Positions 23,561 to 35,740 of a stretch of 64,000 bases of DNA are shown piece by piece; the first letter of the stretch is position 1, and every line of letters begins with the position of its first letter. Origin of the DNA: Erythrophleum ivorense. Lineage: Eukaryota > Streptophyta > Magnoliopsida > Fabales > Fabaceae. Where the stretch lies: positions 11,491,501 through 11,555,500 of the forward strand of contig JAIUCV010000011.1 of the NCBI GenBank assembly GCA_026724425.1, read 5' to 3'. A program made the position numbers and the translations under genes. The notes under the pieces are model-generated. The model had not been told where the DNA came from. It saw only the letters and a program-made list of their open reading frames with translations, and did no database searches.

Positions 23561-25347
23561 TTTAGTAATTGCAGGGTATGCTGTTATTTTGACAAGTGGT
23601 TTGAGTAGATGAACAAAAGGCGATTTGTCCGCACTGTAGTTTGAGTGGATGAATATTTTTGGTATAAGTTATTGTGTTAGGACGAAAAACTTGCAGATTA
23701 TGTTGTTAATTAAGTTGCTTGCTCTGTAAAGCTAAAGCTGTGTCCTGTCCTTTATTTGGATAAAGTAGTTGTGTTTTATTTATATTCATACATGTTCATC
23801 TTCGCTTTGCTTGGTCTAATGGTATTTTTTTAGTTGATCATATTCTTTTGTTTTTTTCTAATTGCAAACTGATCCCTAGGAAACTTTTAAAACACTGAAT
23901 GAAAACATTATTGTCTTTTAATATTTTTTCTTCCCTAGTGTAGATATATTTAGATCACCTTTATAGAATTCTTTTTAGGTTCCCAATCAGCTATTAACTA
24001 ATGCCATGTAAAACCTAGAATGAAGTTACTCCATACGAATATTTTTTAGTGGAGTTTTGTTTTCCTTTTATTGATAAAGGATTGACTCTTGTATTTCCCT
24101 TTGTAATTCTTTTTAATAGAATTTGCTATCAAACTTCCTTTTACAAAAGCAACCTCTGCCACAGTAATAATAAACTTGGACCTGAAATGGCCTGCCTGTA
24201 AAACTCAGAACACTTGGACATTTAAAGTAACTTTTAAGAAGAATGAAAAATTAAAACTCAAAAGTTACCGAAACGATTATGGTTATGCAATTCACGTATG
24301 CACTAGATGAAAAGCAATAATGGACTCTCGAAAAAAAGAAAAATTTATAAGATCACCCTTCAATTGATACTAAATAATCTCATAGGCATTCATGCATTGT
24401 TGGGATGGATCTAATTTGATGGCTCTAAGCTTTTGATATTTCAAGTGAGAAGCACGGCACCTATCATGCACGAGTACCAAATCTTGAGCATTCCCAGCTG
24501 TCCTACAGGATTATAGTGGAGAAGATAAAGCGTAGTTGTACATTAGTAAAAGATACAAACACATTTTAAGTCGTTTGAAGATTTATTAAACAGGTAATCA
24601 TAAAGCTATGCATTTTTGGTAGTAGAAGCCATTCAAAATGTAGTGATTGCTCTTAACAGTTTTAGTAAAAGTAAGAAACTTTGCTAGCAGTTTTTTTAAC
24701 CAAAATCAATTAAAAAACTAATCGCTAGCAAAAATAAAAATACAAAAACCAGTTACATTCAGTGTTCAGGCAACAAAAGTATCATATCTCTGGCATGGTT
24801 TCACCCCATATGGAACATGGTTCGTTCATATTTCTCCAACCGGAAAGTTCAACTGGACTGAGATTAATGCAAAAATCACATCATACGATTCCTAATCAGC
24901 ACGCATCCATAGATTGATTACTTAAAAATTTATCAACACTATTCATGCTCAACGTAAATTCTTATAAAGCAAGTAAAGCAGATATCAATTGCCATGCTTT
25001 TGCTACAATTCAATTGTTCGAATTAAAGATATAGTAAAAAAAGAAAGAAATAGAGGATTTTAAATGAGACACAACAGGGAAACTTGCTTAATTTCATGAA
25101 GGCATAACAAGAACATCTAAGCATATACATTGCTAGATGAAGTCTTTTGCAAATGGTAGAAACAAGAAAGTCAGTATACTTACTTTGTACATAATTTCCA
25201 AAAATGTTATTAACCGGTTCAAATGTCTAAGATGAATTACAATGCAGTTGGCTAAGATGACCTATATTATTCCCATTGAGGAAGGCCAATCTATCCAACA
25301 AATTGTGCTTAGGTTACACATGGCTAAGCTAAAGTTTTTTTTTGGGT
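23561..25347. other. Intergenic DNA
   Basis: No supported gene, RNA or element ends. Confidence 0.45.
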
Positions 25348-25366
25348 ATATACTAAGCTAAACTCT

Positions 25367-28300
25367 ACCTATGCTATGCTCTGATGTAAGTCATCTTTAA
25401 TCGATTTTAAATATAAAAAAAAGAAGTTGTGTTAGGCGGCCTACAATCAATATAAAATTTTGTCGAATCTTTATAACATAAATCATTGATGTGTTAGAGT
25501 TAATGTTAGCTTGTTGTTTGGAAGTAGCGCGCTGTATAACTCGAGTATAATGTCAAATAAGCAAGAGTCGTTGCATCAACACTTAGGTGTAACGAAAAAT
25601 AACTAAAAGTTCTAAGAGAATGATTTATTTTGGAATTTAGAATATATGTACATTTATAAATAAATCAATGGGAATAGTAGATATCATGATTATGAAGATG
25701 ATTAATTTTATATGCTTCTAAGAAACTAAATGGGTAGGAGAAAAAGTGAAAGAATTATACACATCAAATTTTAAACTCTAGTACACTGGTAAGACTAAAT
25801 CTAAAAATGATGGTATGTATAATTATAGATAAGTATTAAAAAAATATTGTGATAAATGTAAAAAAGTTAGAAGATAAAATTATAATGTTAAAGTTCATAG
25901 TGGAAAGAGAAACTTTTAATATTATTAGTACTTATATACCACAAGTAAAATTAGAAGAATATTACAAAGTAATGTTTTAGGAGACTTGAGAAAGTTTAAT
26001 TTAGGGAGTACTATTAAAGGAAAACATTCTCCTAGAAGGGGATTTTAATGGTCATGTGAGGAGTGCATTTAAGGGTTACAAGAATTCATATAGGAGATAT
26101 GATTTAGGGAAAGCAAATGTAGAGGGTAAAAATATTTTATACTTTTCATTAGCGTTTAACTTTATAATAGTTAACATTTGTTTTAAGAAGTGTAAGGAGC
26201 ATCTAATCAAGTATAAAAGTGGGGAGGCATACTCTCAAATTAATTTTTTTCTAATAAGGAAAGCAGACAGAAAGTTTTACATGAATTGTAAAGTTATACT
26301 TGGAGAGAGTTTGACTGCCTAACATAAGGTCTTGGTTATGGATGTTCAAGTTAAAAGGAAAGTAAAGAGCAAAAGTCATGATAAGGTATCAAGGATCAAG
26401 TGGTGACAATTAAAAGGGATAAAGAAAAGAGCTTATAAAAAAGAATTTTGGAGGAAGGGTCCTAGGAAACACAAAAAAAGGTGAACGATATGTGAGATAA
26501 GATGGTTAAAGAGATTAAAAAGATGGTAAAAGAGATACTCAATGAATTAAAAGGTTTTGGACCTAAAGATAAAGAATCTTAATGGGATGTAAGTGTGTAA
26601 GATAAGGTTAAGGATAAAGAGAGTATTATAAAATAAGACCTTTTGTGTAAAAGTGATGAAAATTGAAATATATATATATAAAGTGATAAGAAAGACACTA
26701 AAAAGTGATAACCAAGACATTTGATGATTTTACCAATCTTTACGCATTGAAGTTGGAAAAAAAATATTTACAAGCTAGCTAAAAGTAAAAAAGAAAAGAC
26801 AAGAGATATGGATTAAGTAAAATATATTAAGGATGAAGAAGGGATCGTCTGATCATAAAACAAAATATCAAGAAAAGCGAAAAGATTATTTTCATAAGCT
26901 ATTTAATAAAGGGTATGAGATTTTATTACACTCGAATATGTTAGACACTAAAGAAGATGACTAACATTATACCTTTTATCATAGTATTAGATAGTCAAAG
27001 GTAAAATAAAAATTAAAGAAGATAGAGAATAATAGAGCAGTTGGATCGAATAATATAACTATTAAGGTATACAAGGGTTTATAAGTGAAAGTCATAAATT
27101 GGCTCATAAAGTTATTTAGCAAGATTATGAGATTTAAGAAAATATCAAATGAGTGGAGAAGAAATACTTTAATATCTATTTATAAGATTGAGGGGGACAT
27201 ATAAGACTATGTAAATTATAGAAGAATTAAACTTATGATATGAGCCACACTATAAAGTTATGGGAAAGGGTAAGTGAGTGGAGATTATAGAAAGAGACTC
27301 ATGTTATAAAGAATTAATTTGATTTTATGTCAAGAAGATCGATCATAAAAGCAATATACTTATTGTGAAAATTGATAGAGGGATATCAAAGGAATCAAAA
27401 AGACTTATATATAGTGTTTATTGATTTAGAGAAGGCATATAATATGATACTAAAAAAGATTTTGTGGAATGTTCGAGAGAAAAAAGAAGTTTGTATTGCT
27501 TATGTTTGAGCAATCTATGATATGTATGATGAAGTTACAACTAATGTGAGAATAAAAAGTGGGCATATAAAAGATTTTTTTGATAACCATTAGCCTGTAT
27601 CAAGGTTAACTTTAACCTTTTATCTTTTTACTTTAATTTTGGATAATGCATGTTTTTTTGTAAATAATATAATCCTGGTTGGAGAGTCGAGAGAGGAATT
27701 AAATGAGAAGTTAAAGATGTGAATACAAGTTTTAGAAGCATATGAATTTTGTTTAAGTAGAAGTAAAAAGGAGTATATAACATGTAAATTTAGCAAGATG
27801 TGCATTAATTATATCAAAAAAGTGAAAATTAGAGAATATATCATACCATAAGTAACACGTTTTAAATATCTTGGGTTTATCATACAATATAACAGAAAAA
27901 TAAAGAAAGATATAAACTATAGGATTCAAGTATGGTGGATGAAATGGAGAAATGATTTAGGTCTTATTTGTGATAATCAAGTTTAAGGATAAATTTTACT
28001 ATATAGCTATAAGACCTTTAATGTTGTATGAGACTAAATTTTAGACAATAAAGAGCCAACAAGAGAATAAGTTTATTGTTGCAGAGATAATAACATTGTA
28101 TTAGATGAGTGAATACACCAATTAAAATAAAATTATAAATATTAGAGAAAAAGTTGAAGTTGTATTTATTGTGGAAAAGATTATACAATTACACCTTAAA
28201 TGGTTTGGGTATGTGTGGAGAGGACTTATAAAAGTTTTAGTAAGGATAAAGGATCAAATAGAGAATATTTCAATACTTAGAGATAGAGAAAAACCAAGAA

Positions 28301-28449
28301 AAATTATAGACGAAACTATTGAAAAAGATTTAGACTTAAATAGTTTGTTTAGAAACATAATTCACAACAGAATTTTATGGTGTCATTTGATCTATGTAAC
28401 TAATTCTACTTAATGGAAAAGCCTATTTTTTGTTATTGTTGTTATTGGC
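25367..28449 (+). mobile_element. RTE-type LINE, near full length, decayed (copy 1)
   Basis: A non-LTR retrotransposon of about 3.08 kb. 5' part: CAACACTTAGGTGTAACGAAAAATAAC-like leader near 25575-25610, split here by my notation only. The APE-type endonuclease at about 26020-26330 reads LLEGDFNGHVRS then SQINFFLIRKAD; the usual catalytic SxID is SQIN. The reverse transcriptase at about 27415-27900 has VFIDLEKAYN, FVNNIILVGES (usual FADD) and RFKYLGFIIQYN. The 3' tail is GTTATTGTTGTTATTG. It is flanked by 19-bp target-site duplications at 25348-25366 and 28450-28468 (ATATACTAAGCTAAACTCT versus ATATACTAAGTTAAAGTCT). Many stops; both enzymes have lost catalytic residues. Confidence 0.9.
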
Positions 28450-28468
28450 ATATACTAAGTTAAAGTCT

Positions 28469-28906
28469 AATTAATTGTGGGTTCATGATTTTGAATGAAG
28501 TTTCAAATTAAGAACTAACCAAATATTTTAATCATAAATATATAAAATAAAATTATGGATACACAAGTTAAAGTGTTAGTTCAAACAAAGCTTGTTAAAC
28601 AAGCTTCAAACTATTCAAGAATATATAATAAGAGGCTGAGTATAAAACACAATATTTCAAATTATTAAATCCCATAAACTTTAGTGTTTCCATCAATATC
28701 ATAACATTTATTTATAAATCATTATATAATAATGATTAAATGAAATAGTTTTAAAAGAAAAACCTTAAGTTGTACAATTGAGTGGTTCTTTAGAATGTCA
28801 AATGAAGACAAAAAGTAAATGTCAAAAGTTTTTTTGTTTAAAAACTCATTCAAAATGCTTACTATCATCCAAGCCATCTTATAACCTTTGTGATGGTATT
28901 GTTTGG
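28469..28906. other. Intergenic DNA between LINE and Ty3 element
   Basis: AT-rich, no gene or element recognised. Confidence 0.5.
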
Positions 28907-29330
28907 TGATGGAACTCTCTTATGGTTTAGTATTATTTATCAAGCAATAAGTCATTTATCCTCTCTTAATATAGAAATAGAAGAAAGATGAACCAAAACT
29001 AGATTTATAGTAGCTATGAAAAAGAAAATAAAGAAAAAGATGAGTGAAAGTAGTGAAAATACCCATTGACTTTAGAAAGGCCAGCATCTCTCTAAACTTT
29101 ATCTAAATTATCCTCACCCCCTCATGCCTTCAATTCCTATATATTTCACCTAACCATTTTTCATTTTTTTCCCTCTCACCTATGTGACATCAATGCTAGT
29201 TATTGTTGTCTTATCCCTAGTTTACCCTTTGTCTAACTTATTGGACTCACTTTCCCTCTAACCCATATTTCTCTTCCTTTTCCTTTTATAAATCTTTCCA
29301 ATTTTAAATCCAATAGCTATGGGCCCATCA
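28907..29330 (-). repeat. 3' LTR of the Ty3 chromovirus-like element
   Basis: 424 bp, TG...CA. Shares ATAGCTATGGGCCCATCA, GACATCAATG(C/T)TAGTTATTG and CCCATATTTCTCTTCCTT with the partner LTR at 33722-34145, but the copies are clearly diverged, indicating an old insertion. Confidence 0.9.
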
Positions 29331-32300
29331 TTTCCCTTTCTATCAAACTGCACCTTGTTCTCTAGATGAAATTTAAGAAATTGCATTTAGATTATATCCT
29401 TTCTCCTAAGTGCTATCAAATTCTAGCAATCTCTTCCACTTAGTAAGGACCTTTGTTTCTCCATTAGTCAATTTCTGAACTGTCATTACGTACCAATAAT
29501 TCTAAGTCCTCTATAAGTGAGGAAGGAAGTTCTTGTGGTACAGTTGTTGGTTGTAAAGACTTTTTAAGTTGTGAAATATGAAACACCAAACTAATCCTTG
29601 TAGTTTCATGAAGTTCCAAGTGATAGGCCATTGCTCCTACTTTCTTCAACACTTTATAAGGTATACAAAACTCGAGAGATAGCTTTTCATTATATTTCCT
29701 GGCAAAAGCTTTCATCCTATAAGGTTTAAGTTTGAGATAGACAAAATCTCCTTGCTTAAATTTCACCTCTTTTTTACTCTTTCATATGATTATGTGTTTT
29801 CTTAGTTGCTCCTTCAATTCAGAAATGATAGCATTATGCTCTTTCATGTGCACATTGACCTCCTCAGTAGAAGGGCTATCATCTTACCTAAATAAAGTTA
29901 GTGAGTCTCTTCTATACAAAGTCTTGAAAAGATTTATTCTAGTGAAGCAGTTATAGCTTGTATTAAATTAATAGTCTACACAAGATAACCACTTCCACCT
30001 TTTCCCATGGATTGGTCCCTACAAAACACCTTAAATAAGTCTTTAAACTTTAGTGGACTACCTCCATTTGCCTATTAGATTCAAGATGATAACTTGAACT
30101 AACTTAGAGAAGTTCCAACCAATTTAAACAATTTAAGCAAAAATTGACTGACAAAGATTCTATCCTTATTTGAAACAATGGATTTTGAAAAACTATGTAA
30201 CAACACCACCTCTTTAACAAACAATTCAGCAACCTCTTTAATAAGGAAAGGGTGTGTTAAAGCCATAAAGTGACCATATTTTATTAGACTTAAGAAGTCT
30301 CGAAATAAAATCCATACTCATATCTTCCTATACTTGTTTAAGCGATGGGAAGTAGCTGTAATAACCCCCTATGGCCTAAAGCTTCATATTTATTCTTTGG
30401 CACATTTCACATCAAGCCACATATTGTTGTAGATCTCTCTTTATACGCTCTTAATAACCTACTTGAGCCAATCTCTTGTAGGTTTTCAAATATCCTAAAT
30501 GCTCACCTAAAGGAGAATCATGAAATTCTTTGATTAACTCCTTAATCTTAGTGGAAGATCGAGGAATCACCATTTTGCCTTGATACATTAAGTAGCCCCT
30601 TTTAAGATATTAACTAGTAGTTACCTCCTATCTTGTTACAAGCTATTGAACAATGATTGCTAACTTTATATCTTACTTTTTCATCTAAAGCTTCAATCCC
30701 TTCAAATTGCTAAAGTGAAAATGCCATCAATCCACCTTTTCATCCTTCCTAGATAAAGCATCTGCTATCTTATTTTGAGATCTCAGCTCATAATTAATTT
30801 TAAACTTATATCATTTAAGTTTAAAGACCTATTTATACTAGTCAGGTTCTATTACACGCTATTCCAACTAATACTTAAGATCTTTTTTATCTATTTTGAT
30901 GATAAACCAATGCCCTATAAGATAGTGTTGCCATTTCGTGACAGTGAAAATAATGGCTATGAATTCTCTTTCATATACGAAACAGTGCCTAGTCTTGTTT
31001 GACAAATCTTGATATCAAACTATGGGTTGTCTTTGTTGCATTAAAACACCTCCTAAACCAATCCCATAAGTATCTGCTTCTATTTCAAAGGGTTGATTAA
31101 AATTTAGTGTTGCTAAAATAGGGATAATAGTCATGGCCTCCTTAAGAGCTTTAAAAGCCTTTTATGCCTCACATTCCACTTAAACAAATATTTCTTGAGG
31201 AGTTCAATGAGAGGAGTTGCCATTTTTCCATAATTCTTGACACATTTCCTATAATAACCACTTAATCTAAGAAATTTTCTCAAAGCTTTTATATATTTTG
31301 GCACATGACATCAAACCATGGCTTTAATTTTTTATGGGTCAACTTGGCACACCTTCAGATGAAATGATGTGCCCCAAGTACTCCAACTTGTATTGCTTAA
31401 AAACATACTTTTTACTATTAATTACTAGCTTATACTCCCCTAAAACCTCCAAAGCTAGTCTTAAATGCTCTAAATAAGAGGATAAGTCAATGTTGTAAAT
31501 TAAAATATCATAAAAAAACACTAATATAAACTTTCTCAGATAAGCCCAAAAGATATCATTTATTAAACTTTGAAAAGCAGATGGCACACTGGTCAATACG
31601 AATGGTATAACTAAGAACTCATAATGCTCGTCATGAATCCTAAATGATGTCTTGCCTTTATCCCTAGGTATATTGCTTAGTAATATCTTAACTTCAAATC
31701 TAGCTTTGAAAAAATAGTAACACCACCCAATTCATTTGAAAGTTCATTGATAGCTGAAATTGGAAATTCATCTGGAATCATAATCTTATTTAAAGCACGA
31801 TAATCAGCACAAAATTGCCAATTCCCATTCTTTTTTTCCCCATTAATAACACTAGACTAGAGCAAAGGCTAACATTTGGTCTAATTATGCCAACAACCTA
31901 AATATTATTCTCCCAATCTTAAATTTGTGAGAATAGGCATACCTATACAGTTTAAGGTTGGCTGGTTAGGCCCTTAGTTTGATTACTATAACATGATCTT
32001 TAGTGTAGTAAAGAGGTAGGCCAAAAATTAGTTCACACACCTCAATAAATTCCTTTAAAATTCTCTATATTTCTACCTTAACATTATTGTCCCTTCCCTA
32101 TTCTAGTTTTGTATCTTTCATAAAACCATATACTTCACTAAATACCCTTCTTCTTTGGTTTCATAGGATCTCACCATTGGCTTAAAGGAAACCACAATCT
32201 TTACTAATGCAAGATCAATTCTTAGGCACACCCATTTCTTCCCTTGCTTGATTTTCATAGTTTGCTACCCCCAATTCACCCTACTTTCTCCCAAGAATTT

Positions 32301-33721
32301 AGCGAAGCTATGCCTAATATCAAAGTAAAAGGTTTAAGCTATTTGTAGCCTTTTTAATTCCAATCTCACCTCCTTTCATATAAATATTATGACCATCGCA
32401 CATAGTGATTTAGTATGCTTTTGTTACTTGCATTGGTAGCTTTAGTTTTTCAACTAATTTGGAGGAAATAAAATTATTAGTGGCCTCACTATCAATCAAG
32501 ACCAACATCGACTCTCCTTGAACGTCCCCTAATACTTTCATGGTCTTATAGTCTTTATTATAAAACTTATGAATAACTCTATGGTTGCATCCACATCTTC
32601 AATTTCTTTTTTCCCTATGCTAACACTGTTACTCACCCCATTTTCATTTAAATACTTCTTTTTAGTGAGAATAAACATTTGTAATTGTGGGCAAACTTTT
32701 TCCTCACATTTAAAATAGAGCATCAACTCCTAACTCCTAAATATTTGCACTTTTGTTAGAAGAAGTTTGAGTGTCACTTCTATTTTTCTTATTCTTTTTT
32801 TGCTCTTCTCCCCCTTGGCTCTTGCCTCAATAATTATTCCCACTAATGCTAGTTAGATTTCGGATTTCTTTTATATGTCTAGGAATTTTTTAGAAACTCA
32901 TTCCAATTCCACTCCACTTAAGAGGTGCCACTGTTATAAAACTCTTAGCCACCTTAGCCTTTCTTACCTTGTCCAAAACCTTATTTCTACCCTCCACCTG
33001 ATAAGTTAAATCCATCAATTGGTTTAGAGTTTTAAGTTGTATTAAGTGTACCGCAACCTATGTCTCTTCACTAACATCATTCTTGAATGCTTCTATTAAC
33101 ACTTCATCTGAAACATCCTCCAGATGCGCTAATGAGAGCTTAAACTATTCTCTATATTCTACCATAGAACTTGACTGCTTTAGCCACATTAGTATCTCAT
33201 ATCCATTTCTTAGTTGATTACAGTGGAACCTACCTATCATTTTTTTTTAAATTCAGCCCATGACCAAATTGGATTCCTTTTTTCTAACCATTGATACCAA
33301 TTAATGGCTTTGCCTTTTAAGCTCACAGTAACCATATCTAAGATCTCATGTTCTTCCATCCTATTGATAGCAAAGCACTATCTGAGTCTAAACAACCACC
33401 TAACTGTGTCTTCTCCAGTGACTTTAGCCACCTATATCTTCCTATTTTTGCATCACCTAAAGCTATGGTAGTACTTTCAACCATGTTACCTCCACTCGAC
33501 CTACCAAGTGTTGATAATGGAAACTCAGCTGTTGTCTTTCCCTTTTTATCATCACTTCTAGCTTTCTAGTTATGTTTGCTTGTTACACATCTCCATAAGA
33601 ATTATCATCATATTGTCCATTTGCTCTTTCATCCCTTCCACACAATTTTCCAAAATTTTGACTTTATTCTCCATTCTTGTTCTAACTATTACCTAGGACT
33701 TCACTACTTGGATACCAAAAT

Positions 33722-34145
33722 TGATGGAAGTCTCTTTTGGTTTAGTATTTATATCAAGCAAGTTGGCTATCCCCTTTTAATAGAGAAACACAGGAAAAAT
33801 GAACCAAAATCAGATTTACAAAAGCTAGGAAAAAGAAAATAAACAAGAAAGATGATAGAAAGCAACAAAAATGACTATTAACTTTAGAGAGGCTAGCGTC
33901 TCTCCTAACTCTATCCAAATTCTCCTCACCCTTCCTCACACCTTTGATTCCCATATATTTCCCCTAATTGTTTTCCATTTTTTTCTTTCACACCCATATG
34001 ACATCAATGTTAGTTATTGTTGTCTAGCCATTGATTTACCCATTTGTTTAACTTATCTAACTCATTTCCCTTTTCACCCATATTTCTCTTCCTTCTCCTT
34101 TTGTAAGCTTTCCAAATTTTAGGTCTAATAGCTATGGGCCCATCA
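33722..34145 (-). repeat. 5' LTR of the Ty3 chromovirus-like element
   Basis: Same length as its partner. On its inner side (about 33705-33721) the minus strand reads ATTTTGGTATCCAAGTAGTG, a plausible primer-binding site related to initiator tRNA-Met. Confidence 0.9.
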
Positions 34146-35740
34146 TTAATCCTTTCTTATCTTTTGCCATATGTTTCAACATACCAATACCATATGTCAT
34201 GCAAGCTGCAACAAGGCTTAAATAGGCAAATATATCAATTAAAGGATTAACAAATTCTATTAGTTTGATTATATAGTAACATAAGAGTAGTATATAATCT
34301 AGTACATAATCTTTATAAATAACCATTGGTAGTGTAAAAAACAAAATGAACATGAACTGGAGAGTGCACCAATGATATTACTACCATAGTTAGGATATAG
34401 TGAAAGAAGTTTTCAATAATAATAATATCTACAACATTACTCCATCAATTATTGAAATTAGTATATAGTAGATTATGGAACTAAGACACATCATATTAAC
34501 AACAATGTTTACCATAATAGTAAACAAATTGGCCCATTTTACCTCAGAGTATGGCAACTCCATTTTCCATATAATTAAAAGTAAAAAATGACAAAAGTAA
34601 ATTAACCTAGTTACAAAAATTATTTAAACCTGTAGCAGACATCTTCTGCTTCAATTTGGCAATAAGGATCTTTTGTTTCAATTATTTGTATACACTATTA
34701 TTTTTCATAATACATTAGTACCCCAATAACAACTAAAAAAGAAATATTAGCAAAACTTATTACCATATGACATAGAAAGCCAGAATCTAAATGACAAGGA
34801 TATACAAGGAAAAGATACCAAACATCATCTTTTTGGATTTAGATATAGAAAGCCAATGCTTCAATGATCATTTCTCCTTTATATCAAAATTTATAGGTCA
34901 CATAAACAAAATGAGAAGAAAGAATATATTTGACAACATAAAGGTGGCTCAAATCTTTTGCTATTTCCTATAAAGTCACCTTTTAGATTTCACATGAGAT
35001 GAGATTTTAAATTCATGCTTGCTAAAGACATTGGAAAAGATATAAATGCATATGTAAGTTCTAACTCTATTCATTCACCAGGGTCAAACAACTCTAACAA
35101 AGGGTGTAGGAAAACAAATCCAGCCCTAATGAGACTGAGACAAATAGCATCAATCAAGAACATATTGCACTTAAATATATGGAAATAAAGGTGGCCTATC
35201 CACCCATGTTTGAAATCAAGAACCTAAAATGTTTACAAGTTACAATTGCTATGTCTTTTCAAAACAAAGAATGCACTTATGAAACATAATAACCATTAAA
35301 TCCAAATAGAACTATATGTTAATAGCAAGGACAAACAGAATCAAGCTTGCTAACAAGTTAGGGAAAAACATAAATATGAAAATAGAAGGAGATATTGAAA
35401 GTAATCTTGCAAAGTAAACAAAATATATTACAAGCCACAAAGCAGAATAAGGAAAATAAATAACTAAACGAGGGAACAAACACAAGCAGGAAAAGAAATC
35501 ATTATATGATTCTCATAAAGAAATTCCTTTAAAAACAAAGAGAATGAGAATGAACCTTTTAAATGAGTAGTAAAAACCACAATTGCTTCCTCTGATTTAA
35601 GCTATAGCAAACACTAAATTCTAAATTTTAGCTAAAAATTGAGAAAAATATAAATGGGTAAGAAAAAAGAAAAAAATGCAGGAAATAAAAAAAAGATTGC
35701 AAGCAAGCAAATCAAATAGAGCAAAATCAAACTTCTCCCT
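34146..35740. other. Intergenic DNA
   Basis: A-rich plus strand, no supported gene or element. Confidence 0.5.

Larger units (their letters stand above)
28907..34145 (-). mobile_element. Ty3 chromovirus-like LTR retrotransposon, decayed
   Basis: 5.24 kb with two 424-bp LTRs (TGATGG...CCATCA). On the minus strand the order is gag (about 33650-32900), a degenerate zinc knuckle near 32700, protease region, reverse transcriptase (about 31850-31200), RNase H, integrase (about 30650-29800) and integrase C-terminus. RT piece 31339-31596: FILVFFYDILIY, where the usual F-D-D has become F-Y-D. Integrase zinc region: EFHDSPLGEHLGYLKTYKRL. C-terminus 29464-29766: QGDFVYLKLKPYR and LVFHISQLKKSL, typical of chromoviruses. 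Next to the 5' LTR is a tRNA-Met-like PBS (TTGGTATCCAAG); next to the 3' LTR a GAAAGGGAAA PPT. No TSD found. Stops throughout; inactive. Confidence 0.92.
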
